Source of the DNA: Agapanthus africanus
Lineage: Eukaryota; Streptophyta; Magnoliopsida; Asparagales; Amaryllidaceae
Direction: 5' to 3'
Assembly (NCBI GenBank): GCA_030015575.1
Contig: JASDDO010000018.1
Span: forward strand, 230,005,138-230,069,137
Length of the DNA: 64,000 nucleotides
Part shown: positions 1 to 10,200 of the stretch, in pieces
Position numbering within the stretch: position 1 is the stretch's first letter
Layout: each line of letters opens with the position of its first letter
Position numbers and translations under genes: made by a program
The notes under the pieces: model-generated
Told to the model about the DNA's origin: nothing
Database searches by the model: none
What the model saw: the letters and a program-made list of their open reading frames with translations, nothing else

Positions 1-747
1 CCTACCATTGCAGAAAACAACCAAAATATGACGTACGCTTATGCCATTCGCATTCGCCACGGGGTCCCGTCATCACTCGTTAGGTTACTTAACTAACGAC
101 AGAGCGGGGGCTGGGCTAGCGCGGCTGTAAAACATAAGCAACGCCTAAATAGAAAGCAATGATAGACATTACAGATCACAGATGAATACATTGGATATAC
201 TAGCAATCCGCATTCCTTTCGAGCCTGAAACGAAAAGCGGATAACACGGTCGCGGTGAATAGCAAATACCCCACCCAAGACCCCTACGGGTGCGGCAAAC
301 TACCCTCCATGTTCCCGGTAGTTTGTGCACCCCACCATGGGTCTATCCTAGGAGCAAAAACAGTAAAAAGAATTATACAATGACGGCTACAACCCCGACC
401 CGGTTGTGCGGCCAAACAAATAATATAATTACATCAATTTACATTTACAATGAATGAAAGAAAAACAAAAGCTCATCTCACATCCACCCCGGCTATTCAC
501 CCGCGACAATCCAACACATTCATATACACATTCCAGAACATTACAGATCATGTATAACCCCGACTAATCGACTTATAGCGATTAGCCGACGTTCAATACA
601 TGCAAACATCACAGATATAACCAACATAGCCAAAGTGCAGTGAAGTTCGGAAAAAAAATACGGAATTATAGGACCCCAAAAGTGAATTTCAGTTCTGGAA
701 AATCTGGGTACATATAATATATCTTAAAAATCCCAAAACCAACACAG

Positions 748-878
748 AAGAACACTGCACGAAAAACGATGCATGGAAGACACCAACTTGCGGCGGTTCC
801 GCGGCCAGATGAATAGGTGAGGCCGCGGAAGCGCGGCGGTTTGGAGGTAACATGATGTCGTTTTTCTTGTGTGTTCTT
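748..878 (-). other. Leader stem-loop of D (candidate packaging/dimerisation structure)
   Basis: The outer arms at 748-769 and 858-878 are near-perfect reverse complements (both contain AAGAACAC / GTGTTCTT and GAAAAACGA / TCGTTTTTC). Inner GC-rich arms at 793-806 and 821-834 contain CCGCGG. The structure lies about 150-300 nt downstream of the primer-binding site, like the equivalents in A1, A2, C1, C2 and E, but the outer arm sequence differs. The function is inferred from position only. Confidence 0.6.
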
Positions 879-1031
879 AGAAAACCCTGAGACGATTTTA
901 CAAGTATAAAGTTTTTCAATTTGAGCAGAAAAAATTTCAACAGAAAGTTAGGTTTTCGATTTTCCGGTTTTGCGATTTTTCGGTTCCGAACTTCGTTACA
1001 CTTCACTACCAAGCTAGTTTAAGTTTAGTTA

Positions 1032-1044
1032 GGCTCTGATACCA
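1032..1044 (-). other. Primer-binding site of D (iMet type)
   Basis: Reverse complement reads TGGTATCAGAGCC, one base inside the LTR end. This matches the 3' end complement of plant initiator tRNA-Met used by many LTR elements. Confidence 0.9.
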
Positions 1045-1045
1045 C

Positions 1046-3123
1046 TGTAAGTCCATATTGCGACCCCCGGTACTTACGGGGAGGCGGAAACGGTATAAAA
1101 AACGAATTTTTATCGCAAGAGGCAACATGGACTAAACTTTGTCGGGATCGTTGTCTAAACTAAAACTAGTTAACAAGCTAAAGAGAGTTAGCTACTATGG
1201 AAGATGGTTATACCTAAACTTGAACTCCTTCTTCTTCAAACCTTGTAGAGGTTGATGGTTCTCTTTTCGTCGCCTTCTCCCGTCGAAGATGGATCCACCT
1301 CGAAGGTTCGACTTTGGGCTCTTCCTCGATCTTTGAGTGAACTAGGGTTTCCGGCTTGCTAAACCTTCATCCTAGAATGAGTAGAGAGTGATTAGGGTTT
1401 GCTTTTCTATCTAAAGAGAATGATTCTCAACACATGAGAAGGTTTCTCTTTTCAAGAGGAAGAAGAAGATGAAATGAGGAGAGAGAGTGAGAATGATAGA
1501 ATGAGCAATATTTTCTCTTTCTTGCAACCATATTGCAAAAAGAAAAGAATTATCTAAATGATAATAATTGAAATAAGAATAGTTGATGGTTATTTTAGGA
1601 ATGACCACTATCATGCTTCTTTAAATGAAGTGTAAGCATGAATCAAGGAGGATCTTCAAAGCATGATGGTGGTCAAAGGTCAACAAGTCAACCAAGGTCA
1701 ACAAGTCAACAAAAAATCAACCATAACATAATTCTCATTTAATTACTATTATTAATAGATAATATACAAATCCATTAGGGTTTGGAAAAAGATAACTGTC
1801 AACTGTGCATACGCACCCGATCCGAAACCCTAATGAAAGACCTCATTCTCCGCCTCAAGCAACTGTGCATACACACCTGCATTCTCGTTCCGAGGAACAA
1901 GAATACCAAGAATAAAAAGCAACCCCCAAAACATATACCAGTATCTGGCTCAAACCAGAGCCTGCCAGTATAATCCGTCCGGACTCCAAACGTGCACAAG
2001 TGCGCGGATGAGAACGAACCCTGTCGCAAAACCATGCGACCTCCACTCTGTTTTGCCCAGAGGCGAATACCCTCTGTGTGGGACTCTAAAGACTCGACAC
2101 TACGCTGGCAGTGGGTTTAACCACAGACCGCAAGCGGCACTAGCTGTGCGTAACGGTCCCCAGGTAGATGCCGACAAGAAGGCTGACGAGGTGAAACCCC
2201 ATCTGAACTCCTACTGAGTCTGAATGTGACATTCTCCGTACAGTCCGGTCTGTTCGTCTGATACATCGCATGGCGGGCCTAGGGGGCGGTAAAACGTCAG
2301 TCCCCCAATAGCGGTACAAGTCGTGTCGGAGTGAAGCCCAAAACACCCTGAGATAACACTGGAAACCTACCAGTATATCTCGCTTGCCCTGGCCAGGGAC
2401 TACTCGTGTAATGGCTCTCCTAGACACAGCGCGATGTCAACCCCCAATACCGGGAGAGACGAATCCTGTCTAACCGTCACTGCCTCCAAGTGCTTCGGGA
2501 CTGCACCCAACCACCACCTGTTTGCACGACTCCTTTGAGCCGTGGTAGGGTAGTGATCAAAGTGCAGTGGGAACACACTCGAGGCGAAGTGTCAGTGTCA
2601 AGTCAGCGGACTAAGCTGTACTCATGTCACCTGGGAACTGATAACTGACGATAGGTATAATACCAACCTGTCAGTTCCCGACGAGTCCTGTCCAGTGTAC
2701 TCGTAACCCAACGAGCACCCGTATACTATCTCCAGTACGACGTACTGATGGCTGTGGGACAGACCATCTCCCACACTGGGATGAGAAGCGCATACGCTAG
2801 TCTACTCCGGAGTATCGATGCCCTGTCTCGATAGTCCTACGACTAGGGACCTGTATAAGGATGTGCCTATAGATTACCCAGCCCCCACTAGTGTGACTGC
2901 CATCACAACGCTGGTAATCAGGCAAAGATCCTAAGGGCTCCACTAATGCGTATAAGTGATATACTGAAATAAACACAAGTACACATTGAAGTAGAAACAA
3001 ACCAAGTAGCACACTACTATATTGAGCAAGATTGTTTATACAAGGTGAATATCCCAAGCTTCCATCAAGTATTATACAAACTAGTATGATACAGTAATGG
3101 CCTCTAGGGCATATACACTAACA
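1046..3123 (-). repeat. 5' LTR of element D (2078 bp)
   Basis: Minus-strand LTR with TGTTAG...TTACA ends. It starts with a C-like TATGCCCTAGAGGCC block, but its last bases (GGACTTACA) and the following leader look A-like. It contains the palindrome CCCTGGCCAGGG at 2388-2399 beside an ACTGG/CCAGT hairpin, as in the other LTRs. The partner LTR is outside the window, so divergence cannot be judged. Confidence 0.85.
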
Positions 3124-4919
3124 GTATACAGGTGCTCATTGGGTTATGAGTACACCGGACAGGACTCGCCGGGAACATGCTAGTTGGTCTTATACCTGAC
3201 GTCAGATAGCAGTTCCCAGGTGACATGTGTACAGGTTAGTTCATCGACCTGGGGATCGTCATTTGTCTCGTGTGAGTTCCCACTGTGCTTTGATTACTAC
3301 CCTACCACGGCTCAAAGGAGTCGTGCAAACAGGTTTTAGTTGGGTACAGTCCCGAGCCACATGGAGGCAGTGAGCGGATCTTCAGGGGTTCGTCTCTCTC
3401 GGTATTGGGGGTGAGGTCGCGCTGTGTCTAGGAGAGCCATTACACGAAGTCCTTGGACAAGGCAGGAGATTTACTGGTAGGTATTCCAGTAGTATCTCAG
3501 GGTGTTCTGGGCTACACTCCGACACGACTTGTACCGCTTTTGGGGGTCTGACTTTTACCAACCCCCTAGGCCCGACATGCGATGCTCATAGACGAACGGA
3601 CCGGACTGTACGGATATTGTCACTAACAGGCTCAGTAGGGTGTCAGGATGAGCTCGCTCATCGACGTCCCTTTTGGTCAATAGCTGATGGCCCGTTACGT
3701 ATTGGCTTATACCTCTGACGTTCTAGTGGTTAAATCCACAGCCATAGTATTGACGAGTCTTTAGAGTCCACCACACATTCAGTTACTCAGCTTTCGGGCG
3801 AAACGCTATAGAGGCCGTATGGAGATATGGCAGGGTCCGATCAGATACGTGCGGTATTGCACGGATCAGGATCGGACGGTTTTGTACTAAAGGCCGTATG
3901 GATATATGGCAGGGTTCGATCAGATACGTGCGGTATTGCACGGATCAGGATCGGACGGATATTACTAGCCGGCTTTGGTTTAAGCCGGATCCTAGTATAG
4001 TACAGTGTAGATTTTGTCTCTTTGCATTTGTATCCGGACAGAATACAGATGCGGGTGTGTATGCACAGTATCGGGGTTTTCCTGTAATTTATTACGGGAC
4101 CAGTTTTCTGGAGTTGCCAGTTTGCATTCCGTTCCGGCCGGTTTTCCTTTGTTCTTTCCCTGCCGGACTTTTCCGATGGAGGGGGTTATTTGCAAGTTTG
4201 CAAATAATATTTTGTGGAGGGTTTATTTGTGAGATGCTTTGATTATGATGGCATCTTTTCTTTTGCACCATCACTTGCATTAAAGAGAGGGTATGGGTTT
4301 GTAGTGATAAGTATGGTTGATGTTTGGATATGGTCACCTCTTCTCTTCTCCTACCATCACCTCCCTTCTTGGTTTTGCAATTTGATTCCCTCCACCATTC
4401 TAATATGAGGCCGGCCACTTGAGTGAGGAGGGTGAGGGATTTTCATTTTGTGAAGTGGGAAAATTATCATCTCATTTTTGATACACCAAAGTTCATCTCC
4501 ATTTTGTTCATTACTTCCCTCCATCCAATGGCAACTTCATTACCCCTAATGAGACATAGCCTCTACACTACACTTTCTACAGCATATCTTGGGCATGTCG
4601 ACTTGCCAGCTTCATGCCCGAGTTGCCTCGGTATTGAGGTGGGGGCCCGTAAAAGATGCAGGCGATGTGGTGCCCTTCCGGCGAGGAGGCGACGACCGGA
4701 GTTTCCGCAGGAGATCGGGACGACGACGAGAAGACCGGAGGACTCGGATCACTCGGTATATCTCTTCCCATCTTGTAGTTAGCTAGAACTAGTTTAATGG
4801 CCCGATCCGGGGTTTAGTGCGCGGTGGTGCCGGTTTGCTAAGTTCGCAAAATTAAAGTTTATCACCGTTTCCGCATTTGGCCATCGGTTTGACGGCCGGG
4901 GCACCGCCGTGGACTTACA
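3124..4919 (+). repeat. A2 5' LTR (truncated by D insertion)
   Basis: Matches 21341-23136 over its full 1796 bp and ends ...GGACTTACA before the primer-binding site. The palindrome seen as CCTTGGCCAAGG in the 3' LTR (21668-21679) has one substitution here (CCTTGGACAAGG). A hairpin with GAGAT (3466-3470) and ATCTC (3494-3498) outer arms follows it. Confidence 0.88.
3813..3970 (+). repeat. 79-bp tandem duplication in the A2 LTR
   Basis: Units 3813-3891 and 3892-3970 both start GGCCGTATGGA and each contains an imperfect hairpin with CGTGC / GCACG arms. The same pair occurs in the 3' LTR from 22030 and 22109. A1 LTRs carry only one unit at this place, so the duplication arose in the A2 lineage before its last transposition. 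Confidence 0.8.
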
Positions 4920-4920
4920 G

Positions 4921-4933
4921 TGGTATCAGAGCC
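4921..4933 (+). other. Primer-binding site of A2
   Basis: TGGTATCAGAGCC one base after the LTR end; iMet type. Confidence 0.9.
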
Positions 4934-5096
4934 TCGCCATTAACTTCGTCTAGCTTCGTTTGATGTGTTTGCATTTCCGATCGACCAAAATTCCAAAAAA
5001 CCACGTTTTTCCTTACATCAGTTTTCTGTCGAAATTTTTTGATGTCCAAAAATTTTTCAGGTTGTAAAAAACTAATGTACTGGAAATTATAAGACT

Positions 5097-5213
5097 ACTG
5101 GAAAATTTCGACACAGTCAGTCGATCACTGAAGCGCGGAACCGCGGCCAAACCCCCCCTTGGGCCGCGGTTCCGCCGCGCATTGGTGTCGTCACTGTATC
5201 ATTTTTTTCCAGT
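5097..5213 (+). other. Leader GC-rich stem-loop of A2
   Basis: Outer arms ACTGGAAAA (5097-5105) and TTTTCCAGT (5205-5213), middle arms CGACAC (5109-5114) and GTGTCG (5185-5190), inner arms 5133-5148 and 5162-5175 built on GGAACCGCGGCC. Same position relative to the primer-binding site as in the other Copia-type elements. Confidence 0.65.
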
Positions 5214-6343
5214 GGGCTTCTGGGCTTATTTTAGGGGTTTTGGAATATTAATATTGGGCCCAGATTTTCTGTGAGTGCTACAGTATAGCTTGGGGGCCCA
5301 CTTGTTATTTTTTGATCGATCGGATATTTTAAACACATTATTTCACAGTATTTACATTATATCTGCGACCGTGAATGTCACTCGATCGGTAAATCCGGTC
5401 TAACTGCTATAGCACGGTTAGACGGATTTGCGAACGTGACTTTCACGTTGATGTTCTGTGTTTTGCTGTGATGTTGCGGATCAGTCGTGGGGGATAGCCT
5501 GGATGCAATGCTAGTACAGTGTTGTTGTATTATCTACATTTGATATTGCGGGGCGAGCGTCCGACATGTGGAATGCCGTCACTGCCTGTTTGTATTATTC
5601 TTTTGGGGCACGACCTGGTTGCGGTCGATGTATCCGTTGTATGTATATTTTACTTTCTGTACTAGGATTACCCCGCGGAGGGGTGCACGAATAGCCGGGT
5701 TCTAGAGGGCAACGGGCCCGCATCTCAGGGCATTAAGATGGAGGGGGCTTCAGTCTGGAATTGGCGGTCTATTCGCCGCACTCGTAGGGGGTACAGGTTG
5801 ACCCAGGAGGGGTGCCCAAGTTGCCGGATTCCGTGAAGTGCTGGGTGGTCCATTCACGGTGCTGAAAGGGGCTGCCTCGCTTCAGGTTTTGGCGGGTAAC
5901 TTGCCGCGCCCGTAGGGGTCTAGGATTTCATTGCACAGGCTATCCACACGATCAGGGGAACGTCGGGTTTCAGTAGTGGCTCTGTGAAACCCGGGGATCC
6001 CAGATATCTGTATTGTTCTGTGATGCTGTACATTTCTGTGATGTTGCATTTTATCACGCCTTGAGCGAAATACTATATATTGGTATATATATTAGTAGAT
6101 GTTGTATATGTTTTTCATCCGTGCTAGTCCAGTCCCCGCTCTGCCATTAGTTAGCTAACCTAACGGGTGATGACGGGACCCAGTGGCGAATGCGGATGGC
6201 ATATACGTACGTCAGTATATTTTCGTTCTTTGTGGTGTGATCAATTGATGGGACTGCGTTGATTCGGATCAATGCAAGTTAAACAAACCTAATCTGATGT
6301 TGTTGGAACACTTTTCAAAAAGCTGTTATTGCAAGGACGTTCA

Positions 6344-6598
6344 CTTTTGTTTTGCATCGTGGTATTCATTTGGAATATCCTGCTCCTCAGTCGACGAGGC
6401 AAGGGCCGAGATCCCTTCACCGGGAGTGACCCCTTGGACCGAAGTTTGCGTCAGGGCATTAACTTCACTATAGCCGATTACTTTTGCTTTGCATCGTGGT
6501 ATTCATTTGGAATATCCTGCACCCCATTCTACGGGGAAAGAGCCGAGATCCCTTCACCGGGAGTGACCTCTTTAGTAAAGGTTTTCGTCACTATATTT
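6344..6598 (+). repeat. Two tandem copies (137-bp period) of a structured leader motif, A2
   Basis: Copies at 6344-6480 and 6481-6598 share TTTGCATCGTGGTATTC and the core CCCTTCACCGGGAGTGAC. In each, CCC and GGG of the core can pair, enclosed by an outer stem: CAAGGG/CCCTTG in copy 1 and AAAGAG/CTCTTT in copy 2. The period is not a multiple of 3, which argues against a repeated peptide. Confidence 0.75.
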
Positions 6599-6711
6599 TC
6601 TAAAAAGCTATTCGTTCCTTCAACGATATCAAGTTCATTGCGTTAAAGGTTTTCGCCAGAAACCATTCGTAGCCCTCCGTCGTTTCATATGGGTAGTCAA
6701 TAGTATTCAAG

Positions 6712-6967
6712 CTGTGTATGTTGGCCAAAGTCAAAGCACAGTGATTGGTAGCTATTGGGTATTCATATGCAGCATAGATAGATGCGTTGGTTTGGGACAG
6801 TCGTACTGCCATTTTGGCCAAAGTCAAGGGTAGGTACGGGTGGATTCAAATTAACCTGGAGAATGACGGGTTGAACTTGACATGTGACTTATGATATGTT
6901 GGCCAAAGTCAAGGTCATAAGAGCATGGGGTAAAAATCACATCGGGAGTTTCAAAAGAACTGAAACT
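6712..6967 (+). other. Leader hairpin cluster of A2 (three TTGGC hairpins plus one)
   Basis: Hairpins at 6712-6741 (outer CTGTG/CACAG), 6807-6832 (outer TGCC/GGTA) and 6888-6921 (outer CTTATG/CATAAG) each enclose TTGGC-CAAA-GTCAA, which pairs through one G-U. A fourth hairpin pairs AGTTTC (6947-6952) with GAAACT (6962-6967). Confidence 0.7.
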
Positions 6968-8699
6968 TGCCAGATATGCGCATACCTTCTGGAGTGGGAT
7001 AGCGTGAGCGGATTCCGTCACGTTATCATGCGATGATAGTTGGATCTCGATTCTCACTGATGAGTTAGTTTACTCCTCGGGTGACCCCGACTAATTCTTC
7101 TTTCAGGTTTGGAGGAGAATTTGAGGTACAGTGGGAGGTTTCTGTTAGTTATATGTATGCCCTAGAGGCCATTACTGTACATAGGATGTATATTGTAGTG
7201 GATGCTGGGACATATATAGGGAGGACTTTCTTGCTCGACATGATAGTATGCTATCTGGTTACACTTTGCCTTAACGTGTATACTGATTGTCTCTCTGTTA
7301 CATGTTGGTAAAGCCCTTAGGATGTGTACTTGACTACCTGGACTATGATGCGGATCATACTAGTGGGGACAAGGTAGTCTATAAGTACATCCTTCAAAGT
7401 CCCTAGTCGTGGGTGTATCGAGATGGGGCATCGATACACCAGAGTAGACTAGCGTATACCTTCTCGACCCATACAGATGGGCGATGGATGATCCCATATC
7501 CATTGGTGTTTGACATCAGAGGAGATATACGGGTGCTCAGTAAAGACTGGGTACACTGGACGGACTCGCCGAGAACTCCCAGAGGGTATTATACCTCACG
7601 TCAGATGGCAGTTCTCTGGTGACACTGGTACAGAGTAGTCTGTTGACCCGAGATCGTCATAGAGTCTTGTGTGGTTCCCACTGTGCTTTGATTTCCATCT
7701 TACCACGTCCAAGAGGGCGTGCAAAACGGTGGTTTTTGGGTACAGTCCCGAGTCACATGGAGGCAATGAGCGATAGGAGGGGATTCGTCTCTCCCGGTAT
7801 AGGGAGTTGATGTTGCACTGTGTTCGATTGGCTATAACAGGAAGTCCCTGGCCAGGGCTGCTCAGAGAATTGCTGGTAAGTGTTACCAGTAGTTTCTCGA
7901 CCCGTTATGAGCCTCATATCGACACGACTTATCGAGCTATTGGGGTCTGACGTTTACCACCCCTAGGCGAGATATGCGACATATCAGACGATCAGACCGG
8001 ACTGTACGGTAGTGTTACTGGTCGGATTCACTGGAGTGTGAGCGGGTTTGCTCGTCGATCTTCAGATCGCTCAATACCCGGGTGGCCGTTATGTTTAGCA
8101 GACCACTTGCGGCTTGTGGGTGTTTGATATGATCATCATCCGCTGCCGGCGTATTGACGAGTCTTTAGAGTCCTACACAGAGGTTTCCTGGCTCAAGCGA
8201 AACGAAATAGGAGCGCATATGAGATATGTGCGGGACCGAGAATAATGCGAGTATGTGATACCGTATTCCATTCTCGCGATGAATGTATCGAATGGTTGTA
8301 TGCGATATAACCTAGTTATCGATTCAAGCGTTGATTCGATAAGCCGATACATTGTATACTAGTCGGTTGTGTGCGACATGACCGGATCATTGAATCAAGT
8401 GTTGATTTAATGATTTAATGTATAATTATATATTTGATATATTACTTTGCATTAACTAGTATTGGTTCACTTTAAATGGATTTTCTCACTCGGGTGTGCG
8501 CATTACATATGCGATATGATTTTGTGCATTTGATTGTATCATGTTTGATGATACATGATTACTTGGTTAAGTGCAAAGAATTAAACCATGGTTAAAAGAA
8601 TGGTTAGGGTTTCATTTCCTTTATTTATTCATTTATTTATTTGTTTATTCATTTTGGAAAAGAGGAGAAAAGAATGGTAGCTTTATTTGGAGTTTAGTT

Positions 8700-8712
8700 G
8701 AAGCTTCATGAA
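8700..8712 (+). promoter_or_regulatory. Heat-shock-element-like site in C1 5' LTR
   Basis: GAAGCTTCATGAA: three alternating GAA/TTC triplets with 2-bp gaps, followed by a degenerate fourth (TTT at 8715). The 3' LTR copy is 16781-16793. This is the minimal HSF-binding pattern; activity is unproven. Confidence 0.5.
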
Positions 8713-8803
8713 TCTTTGATCAAGTCAACCATTCTTATCTTATCCTTAACCCTAACCATTCCCACTAACCATGATTCATTCTCTACACTTAACTCTAGTT
8801 AAC

Positions 8804-8853
8804 ATTATGATAAGTTTTGATTTTTCTATTGTTTTTAATTAACTTATCATAAT
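8804..8853 (+). repeat. Inverted repeat in C LTR
   Basis: ATTATGATAAGTT (8804-8816) and AACTTATCATAAT (8841-8853) are perfect 13-bp arms around a T-rich 24-bp loop. C2 has a variant pair (TATGATAAGTATT / AATACTTATCATA) in its 3' LTR near 35847-35896. Confidence 0.7.
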
Positions 8854-9361
8854 ATTCTTCTTCATCTTCTTCATTCTTCAAGTGAAGAAAACCAAGCTCC
8901 ATCAATGGTGATTGTTGGAAAAGAGTGAGAAATCCAAAACTAAAGTCAACCCACTTCCTATTTCTTCATCCTCTACCTCTTGCCAAGTAGTAGAGTGTGT
9001 TTACTTCACAAGTTTCTTGACTTGGTGAAGTTGTGAGCTTGATCTAGCGATGCCTCGACGTAGATCATCTTCGGCATGGACATCGACGACCTAGCTCCCT
9101 TTTTCTCCGACGAAGCCGACTCTAGAGCCCGGATTTGATTTGGACAGCGGAGAGGACCTCGTTGCGGAGCTATGGAGGTGGAGCACCGGATCTACAAAGG
9201 TTGTATTTCCGTTAAACTTTTAGTTAAGTGTTAACTAGTTAATTTTTCGCCTAGACATCTACCCGACGATCCGTAGTTTAGGGTTTGTAGGCACCGTAAA
9301 ATTTTAATATGGCATGTTCGATGCCTTGTGAGACCTCCTTGGGGTGCCCAGGAACCCTACA

Positions 9362-9595
9362 GTTGTATCAGAGCTACTAGGCATTGGATGTCGACCTATG
9401 GGGGGTTCTCACTGTGTGACAGTGTGGCGAAGCATAGGCTCTTACCCCCAGGGTGTCCCGAGACCGGAAGGTGTTCCGGTGGGTTGTAGTCCTCGCGAGG
9501 GGGCATGCGTAAAAAGTAGCGGCTGAGGGACCCGTTGGTGCCACGGCGACCCCATTGGATGGGGTGGCTGCCTGACCTACAGTGGTATCAGAGCC
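9362..9595 (+). other. Duplicated primer-binding sites of C1 separated by a 220-bp insert
   Basis: The first site, TTGTATCAGAGCT (9363-9375), follows the LTR end directly. A second, canonical TGGTATCAGAGCC, lies at 9583-9595 after ...GACCTACAG, which itself looks like an LTR end. The sequence after the second site (CTAGCTAGAGCCTTAGGCG) is what follows the single site in C2 (28206-28218) and E. The 220 bp between are GC-rich and not found elsewhere in the window. Confidence 0.8.
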
Positions 9596-9719
9596 TAGCT
9601 AGAGCCTTAGGCGAAGTCTAGACGGAGTTTGAAGTCCGGACGAACCCGAAACCCCGATGCCCAAGAGCTCTCTGGACATTTCATGAAATCTGGGAATTTT
9701 TGATATTAAAAATGCTTAA

Positions 9720-9890
9720 AAAATTCACCAAAGAATTCTAAGAATTACTGTGTAAAACGTTTCCCATGAACAGTTCAATGAGCCGCGGAAACGCGGCAGA
9801 AGCATGGCTTCTGCCGCTGTTCCGCGGTCAGATAGTGACGTCAGCCATGTTTGACTACACAGTAATACCTGATAAATTCTGGTGAGTTTT
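9720..9890 (+). other. Leader GC-rich stem-loop of C1
   Basis: Inner arms 9783-9803 and 9807-9827 are 21 bp with two mismatches and a 3-nt loop (ATG). Enclosing arms ATTACTGTGTA (9744-9754) and TACACAGTAAT (9856-9866) are perfect. Further out AAAATTCACC (9720-9729) faces GGTGAGTTTT (9881-9890). Candidate RNA packaging or dimer-linkage structure. Confidence 0.7.
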
Positions 9891-10168
9891 CTGGGTATTT
9901 TTAAATTGATTTAAGGGTTGAGTACTCTGGGGTTATATTGGGAATCGACGATTCGATCGGAATATCAAACTTTGTCTAAGTGTTTTTCCAGATAACTGTA
10001 GAATATGTTAAAAAGTTTGACCGGATACAAATACCCAACTTTTCCCCTGCCGGAAAAATTCCAAGTGTTGGATTTTTCTGTGGTTAAAAGACGTTCGAAG
10101 TAGTGCAAGTAACGCGATGGTCCCTCTAGAAGACAACAAACCTTAACTCGATTATGTGACCGTCTTGA

Positions 10169-10200
10169 ACTGCCCTTTGAACCTTCGGGTTTGGGGCAGT
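10169..10200 (+). other. AACC-TTCG-GGTT hairpin in C1 leader
   Basis: ACTGCCC (10169-10175) pairs with GGGCAGT (10194-10200); inside, AACC and GGTT flank a TTCG tetraloop. Equivalent hairpins occur in E (25118-25149, minus), C2 (28794-28825, loop TTAG), B1 (57902-57936, minus) and B-old (49503-49541, minus) with different outer arms. Confidence 0.65.

Larger units (their letters stand above)
1..3123 (-). mobile_element. Element D: Copia-type LTR retrotransposon, 5' portion (runs off the left edge)
   Basis: Read on the minus strand this is an LTR (3123 down to 1046), a primer-binding site and about 1 kb of leader continuing past the window start. The right edge at 3123/3124 falls inside the 5' LTR of A2: sequence from 3124 (GTATACAGG) matches the intact A2 3' LTR from 21341, so D inserted into A2. 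The expected TSD is GTATA (3124-3128), with its partner outside the window. The leader resembles that of A1 (for example 1-130 is the reverse complement of about 42710-42840). No coding remnant is visible in this part. Family placement is inferred from similarity to the A and C elements. Confidence 0.85.
4934..7142 (+). other. A2 untranslated leader
   Basis: About 2.2 kb (plus 17448-17525 after C1) with no supported coding frame. Landmarks in order: GC-rich stem-loop 5097-5213; a hairpin with AAATCCG / CGGATTT arms near 5390-5435; tandem structured repeats 6344-6598; three TTGGC-type hairpins 6712-6921; an AGTTTC/GAAACT hairpin 6947-6967. The stretch 5214-6343 otherwise matches A1 42000-42960 at the nucleotide level without a shared reading frame. 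Long leaders are, as I recall, known for BARE/Angela elements. Confidence 0.7.
7143..9361 (+). repeat. C1 5' LTR (2219 bp)
   Basis: Starts TGTTAGTTATATGTATGCCC and ends AGGAACCCTACA. Contains palindrome CCCTGGCCAGGG (7846-7857), a hairpin at 7865-7898 with CTGGTAA/TTACCAG arms, a three-unit heat-shock-like element (8700-8712), an inverted repeat (8804-8853), and a TTTA/TTCA-rich simple-repeat stretch near 8619-8655. Confidence 0.93.

Noticed and set aside
4092..4786. Several 60-119-codon frames in the A2 LTR, repeated at 22309-23003
   Set aside because: They are duplicated only because they lie in an LTR pair; A1 LTRs do not preserve them.
6344..6598. Leader tandem repeat as a coding repeat (open frames run through it)
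   Set aside because: The period is not a multiple of 3, copies lie in different frames, and substitutions follow base pairing rather than codons.
8619..8655. TTTA/TTCA-rich stretch in the C1 LTR as a promoter
   Set aside because: Simple-sequence DNA without a clear TATA context; it may be near the promoter but cannot be supported.
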